NCBI GenBank assembly: GCA_013398275.1 | Contig: VZSE01009986.1 | Span: 96,400 to 160,399, forward strand | Origin: Promerops cafer | Lineage: Eukaryota > Chordata > Aves > Passeriformes > Nectariniidae | DNA: 64,000 nt | Direction: 5' to 3' | In this document: positions 38,801 through 50,800 of the stretch, in pieces | Layout: each line of letters begins with the position of its first letter | How positions within the stretch are numbered: position 1 is the stretch's first letter | The notes under the pieces: model-generated | What the model saw: only the letters and a program-made list of their open reading frames with translations | Database searches by the model: none | Told to the model about the DNA's origin: nothing | Translations under genes and position numbers: made by a program

Positions 38801-41800
38801 ATAAAATACTGCAGGATAAGGAAGAAAAGATTAATTCAGGTAAAACCTTATTTTTTATCAAATAAAGATAAAAACATGTGTGTAAGTGTGATTTATTCCA
38901 GTGGTTACGTGCTTGACATAAGAATAGAAACAGTGTGTCAAAGGCTGGAAGTGCTGTGATTGTTAAACTCTGAACTTGATGCATTTTTGGTGTCAAAACT
39001 GCTACAGTTTCTTACTGCTGTTATCTTAAAATAACTCAGAATGAGAGCATTAGGTGTTATTGAAAACACAGCTCTAGGGAGGTTTCATATTTGATGCATG
39101 AATTTAATTGTGTAATACTTGTTAAACAATCTTTGGGCATACTTTCTGAGAAACCAGAATGCATTAGCTGTGATTATCACTGTGTTAATGGTGTGCTGAT
39201 TAATGTGTTCATACACTGCTGTGTGTCAGTGTTATACACAATATTATAATGTATTTTGTGAGACTGTGGGTTTTGTGTTGGGTTTCTTTTGTCTGCAGCA
39301 CAAAGAAGATTAGAAGAACTGAAAAGTGAAATTGGAGATGCAGAGCAACAAGTGCTGAAAGTAACAGGGGAACTGCAACAACTAGAGGATGCTCTGGCTC
39401 AGAAAAAAGTAAGTTTTTCCACAAAGAGCAAGGGAAGGTGTTTGAAGTGGTGTTGGTGTAAGAAAATACAACTTTTTCTCCCCGTTCTTATAAAGAGGCC
39501 ACTGTACAGACATAAATTTGTATGTCAAGCATCAGAAAAATCTTCCAGGTTTTAGAGAGCTTGTTCATAAATCATCATGCAGTTATTGGCATCTGTTCCA
39601 TGTGTTGCTGCTGATTCATTGCTGACTTCCCCAGAACCCTTTGGAAGAACCTGCTGTATAGGTTGAGTTGTGCTGCTGGTAAGCAATGTGGCTGCAGAAT
39701 TGGCAGCAAGGATTAATTTATCAGCATTAAACTAAAACTTCTTCAACTCTCATCAATTTTTGCTATTTTTAGTTCTTAAACTTGCCTGAAAATCAGTGAC
39801 CAGGATCTTCTTTATTTAAATGTTAAATATATTCTTGATTATCTGTGTATTTCCAACCACTCAGCCTTCTAATGCTGTCTCCAGATCTCCCAGGCCAGCA
39901 AGGAAGCAACTGAACAGCAATTGAGTGAAAAGTTACAAATCCTGCAGGAGCTACGCAAGGAAACCTTAGAACTGGAAAAACAAATGGAGAAACAGAAAAG
40001 AGAAATGGGAAAAAATCAGAAGGAGCTTGAAGATTTGCAGAGTTCTCTTGGTTCTGTAAATCCTGAGGATCCAAGGCATGTAAGTAAAACCAGAATCTGA
40101 AGTTTTTATGTACTGTGCAATGGACTAAAGGCAGCTTTAGCAGGTGACCATACACTTGTGCCTGTTTCATGAGTTATATTTTTTTTGGCTGTTTATCAAA
40201 GTCATTAACTTATAATTTGAAAGTTAAAAAATCTTTACAGTTAAGAAATCCCACCAAACCAACCAGCTTTGGTAAAACACTTGAACAACTCATTTTCCCA
40301 GCAGGTGCTGTAGAGCACACTAAGAATTAAATCTTCATGCTTTGCACAAACATGCTGAGCAGAGCCTTGCAGACAATTTCTGTGTAAGAAATCCTTTGTG
40401 CATCTTTCTGTGGAGTCTGGCCTTAGAGGTTTCTAAAGATCTGTGTCTGGCAGTGCTTATCCAGCCTGTTTGGTGGGGACTGATGGCCTTTCTCTGCTGT
40501 CACCTCCAGTCCTGTCAGTCCTGAGAATCAGCACGGCCTCAGAGGTCACATCTCCCAGGGCTGGGTGCCAAGGAGAGCTCGAGCTTCCACCTAACTTTAT
40601 GATCATCAGGGATGCAGGACTTTTTCTGAGCTAGAGCTGTGTTCAGGTACAGCAAACACTTCTAGAAATGAAACTAAAATGAAACTGAATTATCTTTAAT
40701 AATGTTTTTAAAAAGCTTTTATCTCTCATAAATGGAAGTTTTTCAGGCCAGCCGGATGCTCTTAAGTGAGAAATGGGAGTATTTTTATGCTTTGCTCCGT
40801 TTTCAGCAGGGGCGTGCAAACATTTGTTTAAAAAGCTCCTTTTGTATTTTTAAACTTAATTTCTTCGGCTGTTGGGTGGCAGAGGGGCCGAGCGCGTTCC
40901 GGGAGGGCTCCCAGGGGAATGGCCGTGCCCGGGGCAGGAGCGGGCCCGGGGCAGGAGCGGGCCCGGCCCTTCCCGCGGCCGCCCCTCGCTTCGAATCACA
41001 ACACAGGAAGCGCCGTGCGGGCCAACGGCCGGGAACGGGAGCGGAGCGGGCAGCGGGGCCGGGAACGGGAGCGGNNNNNNNNNNNNNNNNNNNNNNNNNN
41101 NNNNNNNNNNNNNNNNNNNNNNNNNNNNNNNNNNNNNNNCGAATCACAACACAGGAGGAGCGGAGCGGGCCCGGGAACGGGAGCGGGAGCGGAGCGGGCA
41201 GCGGGGCCGGGAACGGGAGCGGCAGCGGCAGCGGAGCGGGCAGCCGAGCCAGGGCAGCAGCTCCGGCCCCCGCCCCGGATCCCGCCCCGGACCCCATGGA
41301 GACTCCGCTCAATTCCTGCCCGAGCTGAAGCTCCCGGTGCTTTATTGAAATGAATTCCCGCTCAGGGGTGGGGCGTTCTGCAAGTGCTGTCTCAGGAAGA
41401 AAAGACAAAGGCAAAGCTGTAAGTGGTCGGGGACTTGTGGCTTTTTGTTTCTTTTTAAAACTGCACTTTTGCTGCCATTCGGCAGCTGCAGCAAGATGGC
41501 TCAGTGGCAGCGTCTCGGGTTTTACTTGTTGAAATTCCGCTTTTGAAAGCTGCAGGGCACTTTGTGTTCAGTAAGGTGACAACTCGAACTGTGCTGATAG
41601 GGATGTTTAAGTTAACTTCCGGTTTAATCCATTAAAAATACAAAAAGCTTTGGTTTTACCCATTTACTTTTGTTATGGAAGTAACTTTGTAAGTGTTCTT
41701 TTTTCTGAGAACTCAAATTTTCTACTGCTAGCTGGATTTATTTTTTGAGTAGTAAGAAAAACATGCAGTTAATCATGACAGTAAAATTCTATATTCTCCC

Positions 41801-44800
41801 AAGTTTCTGGCATTTGGGTTGTTTCTGAGCAACTTCACCCTGGTAAGAAGTAACACTTTATTCTGTTGATAACCAAGTTTTTGTAAACAGCTGAAACAAT
41901 CAGTTAATTCATACTAAATGCATGAAGTCCTTGCCAAAGTCTGTGTGAGCTGTGTGGTGTATCTCCCAGAAATATTTTAATAAAATAAGATTTACTTAGG
42001 AATATTTACTTAGTAACTGTAAAGCTGGCCCGACTTGCTGTTTGTTCAGAGTATTTTCATTCAAGTGCTGACCTGACATGTTCTAAAGCATCATCTGCTG
42101 TGAGGCAATGCAGGATGACAGGATTAAAGGTTCTGGGAGAAATCATGTTTGTTCTTGACTGAGAGGGGAAGTGGTAGAACAAAATGTAAAGGCAGGAAGA
42201 AAGATAGTGGCCTTGAGTACTAATTTATAAATGCAGGCTTTATTCAGCCTGGGCAGGGGGGAGCCTGCAGACAATGCTGGTAGTCACAGATTGCTGCTTA
42301 TCTGGGGTCCTTTGTGGGGCAGGACTGAGGGAAAATAACAACAAGTAACAAACCCCAAAGCACCAAGTGTGTGCTGAGCTTGTGGCTTTTCTTGCTGATA
42401 GTGAGACACTGCAGAACTGAGACAAAATCCCAATTTGATTTTTTAAATCTGTGCTGATGCCCTGTTTTACCTTTCTGTTACTTGACAGGCTCACATGAAA
42501 GCTCAAAAAGCAAGTAAAGAACAGCACCTTGATATAATGAACAGACACTGCCAGCAGCTGGAGACTCGCCTGGATGAGATGCTCTCCAGGATTGCAAAGG
42601 AAACTGAGGAAATCAAGGATTTGGAGCAGCAGCTCACTGATGGTAAACTTTAATTTTTGTCTTAAGGTATTTCTTGTGCATAGGGCAACATGACAATTGA
42701 ATTGAGGATTGTTTTGTTTATCTTTGCTCAAATGAAATACAGAATGGGGACAAAAGTGTTAAGAAACTATTCTTAACTGATGTAAAAGGAAACTGTGTGT
42801 GCTCACCTCACTTGTACCTGGTTGGGAAAGGGGGGCAGGAATGCACAAAGAGCTGCAATTTCTTTTAACTCTTCCAGTGGCCAGGTTAACTCAGTAATAT
42901 TGGGAATCCTAACCTCAAAAACAATATTTTCTGGTTGAGTTCTAGGTGCTTGTTTTTACTTACTCCAATGGCAAACATTTGAAATTATGAAGGAAGGCAG
43001 TTTGGTTTGTTTGGTAAATAAATGTGGCTTCTTAACTACCTCAAATTCATTTTGCATTCCTGCAGGTCAAATAGCAACAAATGAAGCACTGAAAAGGGAT
43101 TTGGAAAGTATTATCACTGGCTTACAGGAATACCTGCAAAGTGTGAAGCATCAGGCAAAACAGGCCAATGAGGAGTGTAAGAAGTTGAAGAAGGAAAAAG
43201 AATCTTTGCTGGGAAGACTGGCAGATCTGGAGGAGGAAAAAAACAACCTGGAAGTGGTTGCCATGGATGCAGAAAATATGAGAAAAGTAAGGCTTAATAC
43301 CTCTTTTCCCAAGTTTAGATATCTAAGAATAAACTTGAAAAAATAAGCTGGTGATCAGATTGGAACTAGGGAAGCACAATTCCTTGGACAAAATAATTTC
43401 TGATATGGTAACGTGATGAGATGTGCCCACACACCTCAAGAATAGAATCTGGCCTTTAAAACCAGTTGTAAGAGACATGCAGTAAATCTGTGCTTTGTGG
43501 GAGATGGCTCAGAAATGCAGGTTTCACCTTGCAGACACCACTGCAAGTGGATTTGCAGGTGACACCGTGGGGAATGGCATCAGTGAAACCTCTGCCACTG
43601 GCCAGGGGTGTGTGTCAGCAGCTTGGATTGTCCTGTCAGCCAGTGGCACAGAGCTGTCTGGGCATCCTGATGAGTGTTGTGTAAAGCTGAACTCCTGGCA
43701 CAATTCTGTTTCACTTCCACCTTTCACTCCACCTTTCTAAACTGAGTGTAGATTTTGGACAGTCAGTGGCACCACTGACCTCACCTTGCAGGTAGAAGAG
43801 CCACCCACCTTCCAGTTTTAATGCAGCTCCTGAATTAAAGGAAAGGGAGGCAATGTACTCTAAAATTCTGGCTCTCCCATGTACATCCTTCTAAAATGGA
43901 TATTAAATTCCAGGAAATTGCAATATTGGAGAGTTCACTCCAGGAGCAGAGAGAGATAAATGAGTCCCTTCAAGGTGCTCAGGGGAAGGTCAGCACCTAC
44001 GAGGCTGAGCTGGAAACTCAGTTAAGAGAGAGAGATGCTGAAGCCAAGCAGCAAAAAGAAGAATTTGAAAGACTGAAACAACTTAGCCAGGTAAGAACAG
44101 AGCTTGAGTGCTGCCAGAGGTGTTAGCTACCCAAGGACACTTCATTTCCAAAGTTAAATCACAAACAGCTGCTGGTTTAGGTGTGTCCCCACAGTATCAG
44201 TTTGCTGTGATTTAGAACTTTGCTTTGAAGCAAGGTCCAGATGGTTTGCTTGGGGTTGTTTTGTTGGATCTTTTTTAGGTGCTGTCATATTGTTACTGTT
44301 TTGAGAAATACATCTGTCGTGTGTTTGGGTGACAGGTTGGGGTTGGGAGTGGGAATATTCATCTGGAGGTTTTGTGGTTTTGTAGATGGAGCTGTCAGCC
44401 CTGCAGGATGAACTTGAAAAGGAAAGACAACTGTTAGAGAATGCTCAGACCAAAGCACAACTGGCAGAGGAGAAGGAAAAACAAAATTACAAGCTGCTTT
44501 TACAGTTCAAGCAATTGCAGGTGAAGCTTTTGGTGTATTAAAAATTCTAGCTTTTATCACTTTTGGATCTGTTTGCTTATATTTGTGTGGGGTTTTTTTT
44601 GGTCTATTTTTAGGGAGACAATAATTTCCTAAAACAACAGCTTAAAGATCTCCATAATCAGCTAAACCATGCAGTTGGCAACTTAATTCACCCTGAGGAC
44701 GTTATGGCTTGTATAAATGAACTCAGGCAAAAGCTTCAGACAGGAGCAGGAGAGATGAAGTGAGTAAAATAAAAGTACAGTGTGAGATTTGAGCATGTGA

Positions 44801-47800
44801 AAGGGGCAGAACAAGAGGAAATGGCCCCAAGTTGTGCCAGGGAGGGCTCAGGTTGGATATCTGGGAAATTTTCCTTACTGAAATTCTTACCAGGCATTGG
44901 AACAGGCTGCCCAGGGCAGTGGTGGAGTCACCAGCACTGGAGGGATTTAAAAAATATTTAGATGTGGCACTTGGGGACATGGGTTAGTGGTGGCCTTGGC
45001 AGTTCTGGGGGAATGGTTGGATTTGATGAACTCAGAGGGCTCTTCCAACCTAATCTGAATGGATTACACAGCATGTCTCAAACTTGCACTGCTTGTTATT
45101 AATGATTTCTGTATCTGGGATCACAGCTTAAAATCACTGTTTTCTGTCTTGGAACCTGGATTTTCTCTTTCAGGTGTCCAAATTCAGCTGATATTTTAGG
45201 GAAAAACCTTACAAGTCTGCAGAAAGAATTCAATGGCATCCTTGCTGATGCACAGAAGGAAAAAGAGAAAGCATGGGCTGGACAGAGACAGCTGCAGGAA
45301 GAAATGGTATCCCAGCAGGAAAAACTGGAAGAAACACAGGAGAAATACAGACAGGCACGTATCAAACAACAAAAGCAAGAGTGAGACAATTTCAGCTTAG
45401 CCTAAAAAATGTAACCTGCAGCTGAAGGATCAAGTTTCACTTGATGAAGCTTTGCTGTGCTCTGTCCTTTGTGTAACAGTGTAGTCTGATTTGATTTTTC
45501 ATTGATAGTCTTCCTGATTTTTACCTGATTATTTGGTGAATTGGAATTTAGTCAATGATCTGTCTCAGAGGCAACAAAGACTTTAATGACCACTAGAAAA
45601 ATATGGCTCTGAACCTTCTTGAAAGATCATTATACATATCTCTAATAAATTAACTGAGGCACTCTTAAAATATTACAGTTACAGTGGCACAGTAGTTACC
45701 TTTCTTTTCTGTTTTGATGCAAAGTATGCTGGTAACTGCATTTCCCAGAAATTTAATTAAATAATTAAAACAGGGTGGCTTTTGATTGGAAAAAAGTTCT
45801 GGCTACTTATTCTAGTGTATTTTACTTACAGGTTAAAGCTGAAAACAGGCAAAATAAGAGCAAGGTCCATCAGTTAGAGAATGAAATTCAATGTTTACAT
45901 GAAAAAATAAAGAGCATGGAGGAGATTCAGGGCCTGGCTGATCAGCAGCTGCAGGAGGCAGATGAAGAAAAAGAGGCTATTCTTGCTCAGCTGGAGAATT
46001 TAGAGAAAAGGGTAAGAATGGGTGAGGGCAGGTCTGTGCACTGTTTGATTGCTCAGGAAAGAAGAAACAAAAACTTGAGAATTTTTGCTTTCTAAGCTAA
46101 AACAACACATGTAGGAACACAAATGTTAAATATGACATCTTGTTTTCCTTGAATTTTACTGCTTGTCCTCCCTTTAGATTTTTTTCCTAAATAATACAAA
46201 ATGGGGCAGGGGAGGAGGATGAAAGAAAGTACATTGTAAAAGTCTATTTTCCTGCTTTCAGAAAAAAATAGAAGATGCCAGGGCACAAATGCAAGTGCTG
46301 AGTCTGGATAAGGAGCTGAAGGAGCTGCAGAGAGCAGTGATCACCTCAGACAAGCTGGCAGCCAGCGAGCTCTCCATGGCTGCAAACCAGCTCAAGGCTC
46401 TGGAGGGGACTGTGCTCAGGATTAACCAGGAGAGAGCTGAGGTAAATCAGCATGGGCAATTAATTAATTGCTTGTTAATGCTTTTGCAGTGGGAGCAGTG
46501 CTGGTGTCCTTCAAATGAGCTTCAGAGCTTTCTTCTAAGCTGCATAGGAGCTCTTGCTTTGGGCAGAGTTTGAGATGCAGTAGATGAGTGAGGAAATTTG
46601 GGTATGGGCACCTTCCTGCTGTGGGAGGGAAAGGGAGGGGGAAGCTCATTCATCTCTTATTAGCTGAAAGGCAAACAATAGATAATACATTGTTCTGTAA
46701 GACAGAAAAACGAAAGAAAGGACTGGAAACTCTTTTTCAAACTGGGAAGCACTTTTGCTACATAATAGCATCTCTGTACCAATACTGTAGAGCTAAAGGA
46801 GAAACAGTATTTTACATGTATCTAGAGTTCCAGAGCAGTCAGGTGCTGATGCTTCTCAGTGGTTAGCTTCTCACAAGGGCACATGTCAAGCCTGAGAAAT
46901 GTTCCTGCAAACCACAGCCTAAATGAAAATCTCAATTTCAGGAGCTTGAGGAAGCCCAGGAGTTCTGTGCTGAGGCAGCTCGTGCTTCCCAGGCTCTTGC
47001 CAAAGCAGAAGCAGAAATAGAATTGCTACAACAACTCCTGAAGGAGAAGAAAGAGCAAGTAGGTTGTTTACTCTGTGTTATATGATAAAATACCAGTGAG
47101 TTTCTGGAAATGTCATGTTTAGAGGTTTTTGCCCTGCCCTTTTCCCCTCAAGTTTTCCCAAATCACAGTGTTCTTCCCTCACCTGACACCTGCCCAAGAA
47201 CAAACTGAAAACCTCACTGCCTGGAGCAGCTGAGTTTTAAGGAAAACCATCACCTGGTGACTCAAACATCTCTCATATGAGGGGATGGGAAGAACAGCTT
47301 TGTGGCATTGAGTGGGAACTTTTTGTGATTTAAGCTTCTATTTCAAATAGTTTCTGCAGGAAATGGAGAAAGCTGGTGAGAAAACTGTTGCATCAAACAT
47401 TCAGAAGTTTGAAATTAATAAATTAAGTGAAGCTGTGGAACAGCAAAAAGCAGAGATTGAACGTTTGAAATGGTTGTTGGATAATATTGGGACAGGTAAT
47501 TTTCTTTTCTCTCCACTTCTTGCAGATAGACAGAAGATTGTTATTCCCCATTTCTTACTGTTTGAACTGAGAATCTAGAGAATAGTGTTGAGAATATCCT
47601 TCTAAACAGGTTTATACAGGATATGTGTCAATGTTCATTAGTTTGCACTTTTTACAGCTGTTTAGGAAACACTGATTGTGCTGAGCATTCCATTTAAACT
47701 GCTCTAGGACATTGTCAGAGCTCTGTGTAAGGAAAATGAGCAGCAGTTACCTGGATCTGAGCTTGTATTTCCACAATCTTAAACCACCAAACCTCCTGTG

Positions 47801-50800
47801 TATATCTGTCATTATAGATAACATTTAGTTTGTTTCCCTCAGCAATCAATTTTTTAAAATACAGTTCCAGTTTAGCTGGATAAAACTGAGGGAAAAGTTG
47901 AATGCAGTATCTATTTAACTATTTGCTTTAGATGGCTCTAAAACTGTGCTTAATTTCCAGGTAACAAAGATGAAATTGAAACCTTACAGGATGAAATTGC
48001 AGCCCTCAGAAATGTGCTCTTACAGCAGAATGAGCACAGCACCAGTACAGCAGAGCCCCTGAAAGGAGGGGGATACTGGTACTACCTGCCATCCTCACAG
48101 GTCAGGAATAAAAATCCTGTTATGGTTTATTTTCCTTGTGGAAAGCCCTTTGATGGGGGAAAGTGCATTATAAGTTTAGTAGGCCTGGGAGAAACTTAAG
48201 AACAAATATTGGTTGGCATGTAGGAGAAATACTGAAATAAAACACACACAAATGTTCCCTGGTAGAGCCCTTTACTGTGCTGGTAGGAGTCCAGGGTACA
48301 TAACCCTGGGAGAGAACTGTTCAGTGGGCAGTGCTGAAGATCCATTTAGGTAAGGGTTAAAAGGGGATGGTGCAGACAAACATTTCTTTCAAAAGAATAT
48401 TTGTCTGAATTTAAAACCAATAGTGTTAAAATAGATTTTGTGCTTTTAAAGCAGCATCATGCTTAGAACTGAGAGACAGCAGAGTATGTGTAGCCTGTTC
48501 TGAGAAATCATTAGAATATCTACAACAACTCATTTTTGCCATGATTTGTCATTTCTAGATTAACACATGCTGTGTTTTTTCTTTAGGCTTCAACTCCTGC
48601 TTCCCACAGCACCAAGGACTCTGGAGTGTGTTTGGGGTGCTCTGGTACATCCCCAGCCAGGAGAGGGGATGCTCAGGACAGGCCCTGGGGGAGGGAGGAC
48701 TTGCCCAGCCAAGGATGTTGGGTTTATTCACCAGTCAGAAATAGGTTTTACAAAGCAAATTCTGGCAAAGGTAAGTCAGTGTCAGTCTCAGAACGTTTAG
48801 GAGCAGACTAAAGATGGGCTTGCTTAGAGTTCAGAGAGTTGTTTTTGATGGGCATGAGTGAATATAGATGTCTATTACTGTTGAATAACTTTGTTTAAGC
48901 AACATTTGTTACATTTTTGTAAATTAGGTAGAATTTAGAATGTGCATTTGAAGACTTTCTCTACTGAACAAATTATTAAAAGTAACATATTTGGTTTTGT
49001 CTCTTTTAAAGATAGAAGAGCAAAAGAAGATGGTGAAGGAAATGAAGGATCTCCTGGCCCTGAAGCTTCTCCCTTTGTCCCACCCCCAGGCACAGTTATT
49101 TACACAGCCCTTCCAGATGGGGCCCCTGCACCTCAGGGCATGGGGGTTTATGGCCCTCCTCCTGCAGCAGCCACTGGAGCTCCAGTTGCTCCTGGATCCA
49201 TCATCCATGGCCCACCTCCTCTGGGATCCCAGGTGGTTTATGGCCCTCTGCCTCCACACTTCACTGTGCCACTCATTCCCCTGGGAGTGCTCCACTGCAA
49301 CGTGCCTGAACATCAGGATCTGGTAAGAACCAGAGCTGCAGCTGGAGCCCTTGGGAACTGACTGACAAATGGGTTAAGAAAAGCTCCCTTCTAGGAAGGG
49401 TCTGGATCTGGTTACAGTCCTTGCCATCTGGAGCTGCTCCTGGGTGTCAGGGGGCCTGAGCTGGAAAATAGATCCTGATTGTGTTGTTCTGTTCCCTGTA
49501 TGCAGGAGAGTGAAGTCTCAAGGCTGGAAGACACTGTGTGCTATTTAAAGTCTCAGAAATACAAAGAGAAATGCTCAGAGGCAGCTGAGCATAAATACAA
49601 AAAGGAGGTGGAAAGATTGCATGGAAATGTTGAAGAACTTGAGCAGGAAAGAGAAGAGCTGGAATGTGAAGTGGCAGAGCTGCGCCGAGCGGCTCAGAAA
49701 CGGAGCACACGCAGGTGAGAGCTGGGCATGGAATGCACTGAAAGGGAGCACGTGCAGATACCTAAACCTTGTCCCAGCAAAAGTCAGCTTTTTGACTCAT
49801 TTACAATTCTAGAGCTTCAGGAGGCTCCCAGATCTTTGGCATCTTTATATTTTCATTCCGTGTTTTTCATCCCGCCCTTTCAGGGACTTCCTTGACGGCT
49901 GCACCGACAGCCTCCTTGCAGAGCTGCAGCTGGAGAAGTCCCTTCAGCAGCAGGAGGATGTTGCAGAGGAGATTGAGTGTGCAGAGAAGACCCTCCTGAA
50001 ACGCCGGGCTGAGCTCAGAGAGGCTGACAGGCTCCTCACAGAGGCCCAGGTGGAACTCGAGAGCACCCGGGGCAAGGTGAGTGAAGACAAAACCCTGAGG
50101 GCAGAAGGATTTGAGTGTTGTTTTGTTTGTCTAGGCAGTTTATTTTCACATGGGTAACCCGGGGCCTCTTAAAATGCTTCTGTGTGAAAGTAAGTTGGGA
50201 AATAATAAACTGTGCTAGAAAAACTTGGTTTAGTCCTTGTTGAAAAGGAGGAAGGTTTTCTGCTCTGGACAAGAGAGGAGAAAAATTTGTTCATGGTAGA
50301 AAGAGGGAGAAGGCTGAGGTGGAATATTCAAGCCAGGAGCTCACCTTTAAACAGCAAATGCAGGGTAAGGTGGAATGTATTATCTCAATCTTCAATTTTT
50401 GCTTTAGACTAAAGAGACTCTGCAGAAGTACAATCGTGCCAAACACCATTTGTCCTGCACTGAAATGGAGGCAGAGGAGCTGGAGCAGAGGGCTCAGGAA
50501 ACAGCCACAAAACTTGTGAAAGCAGCTCAGCAGCTCAGGTACCCTGAGTGCTCCTCTGGGTTTGTGTCACACGGGGTGAGGACAAGGACTGGGTTCTTTC
50601 CAGTATCAAGACACTGCTTTTGGAGAGGGAGAGCTGTTAAAATGTTAATATAAAAGGCATAAATGCTCTTCTAGGTTATTACAAACAGATACAAGGAGTT
50701 TGGAACGGCTTAAGAGGGAACAAGAAGGTATTTTGAAAGAAATCAACAAAATGGTGGCTGTAAGAGACTCTGAGTTGCAGTCATTAAACCAGAAGATAGA

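Noticed and set aside
40732..41414. Several 140-200-codon open frames in CNTRL intron 11
   Set aside because: Created by GC-rich tandem repeats and an N gap; peptides are Gly/Ser/Ala/Pro/Arg repeats on both strands.
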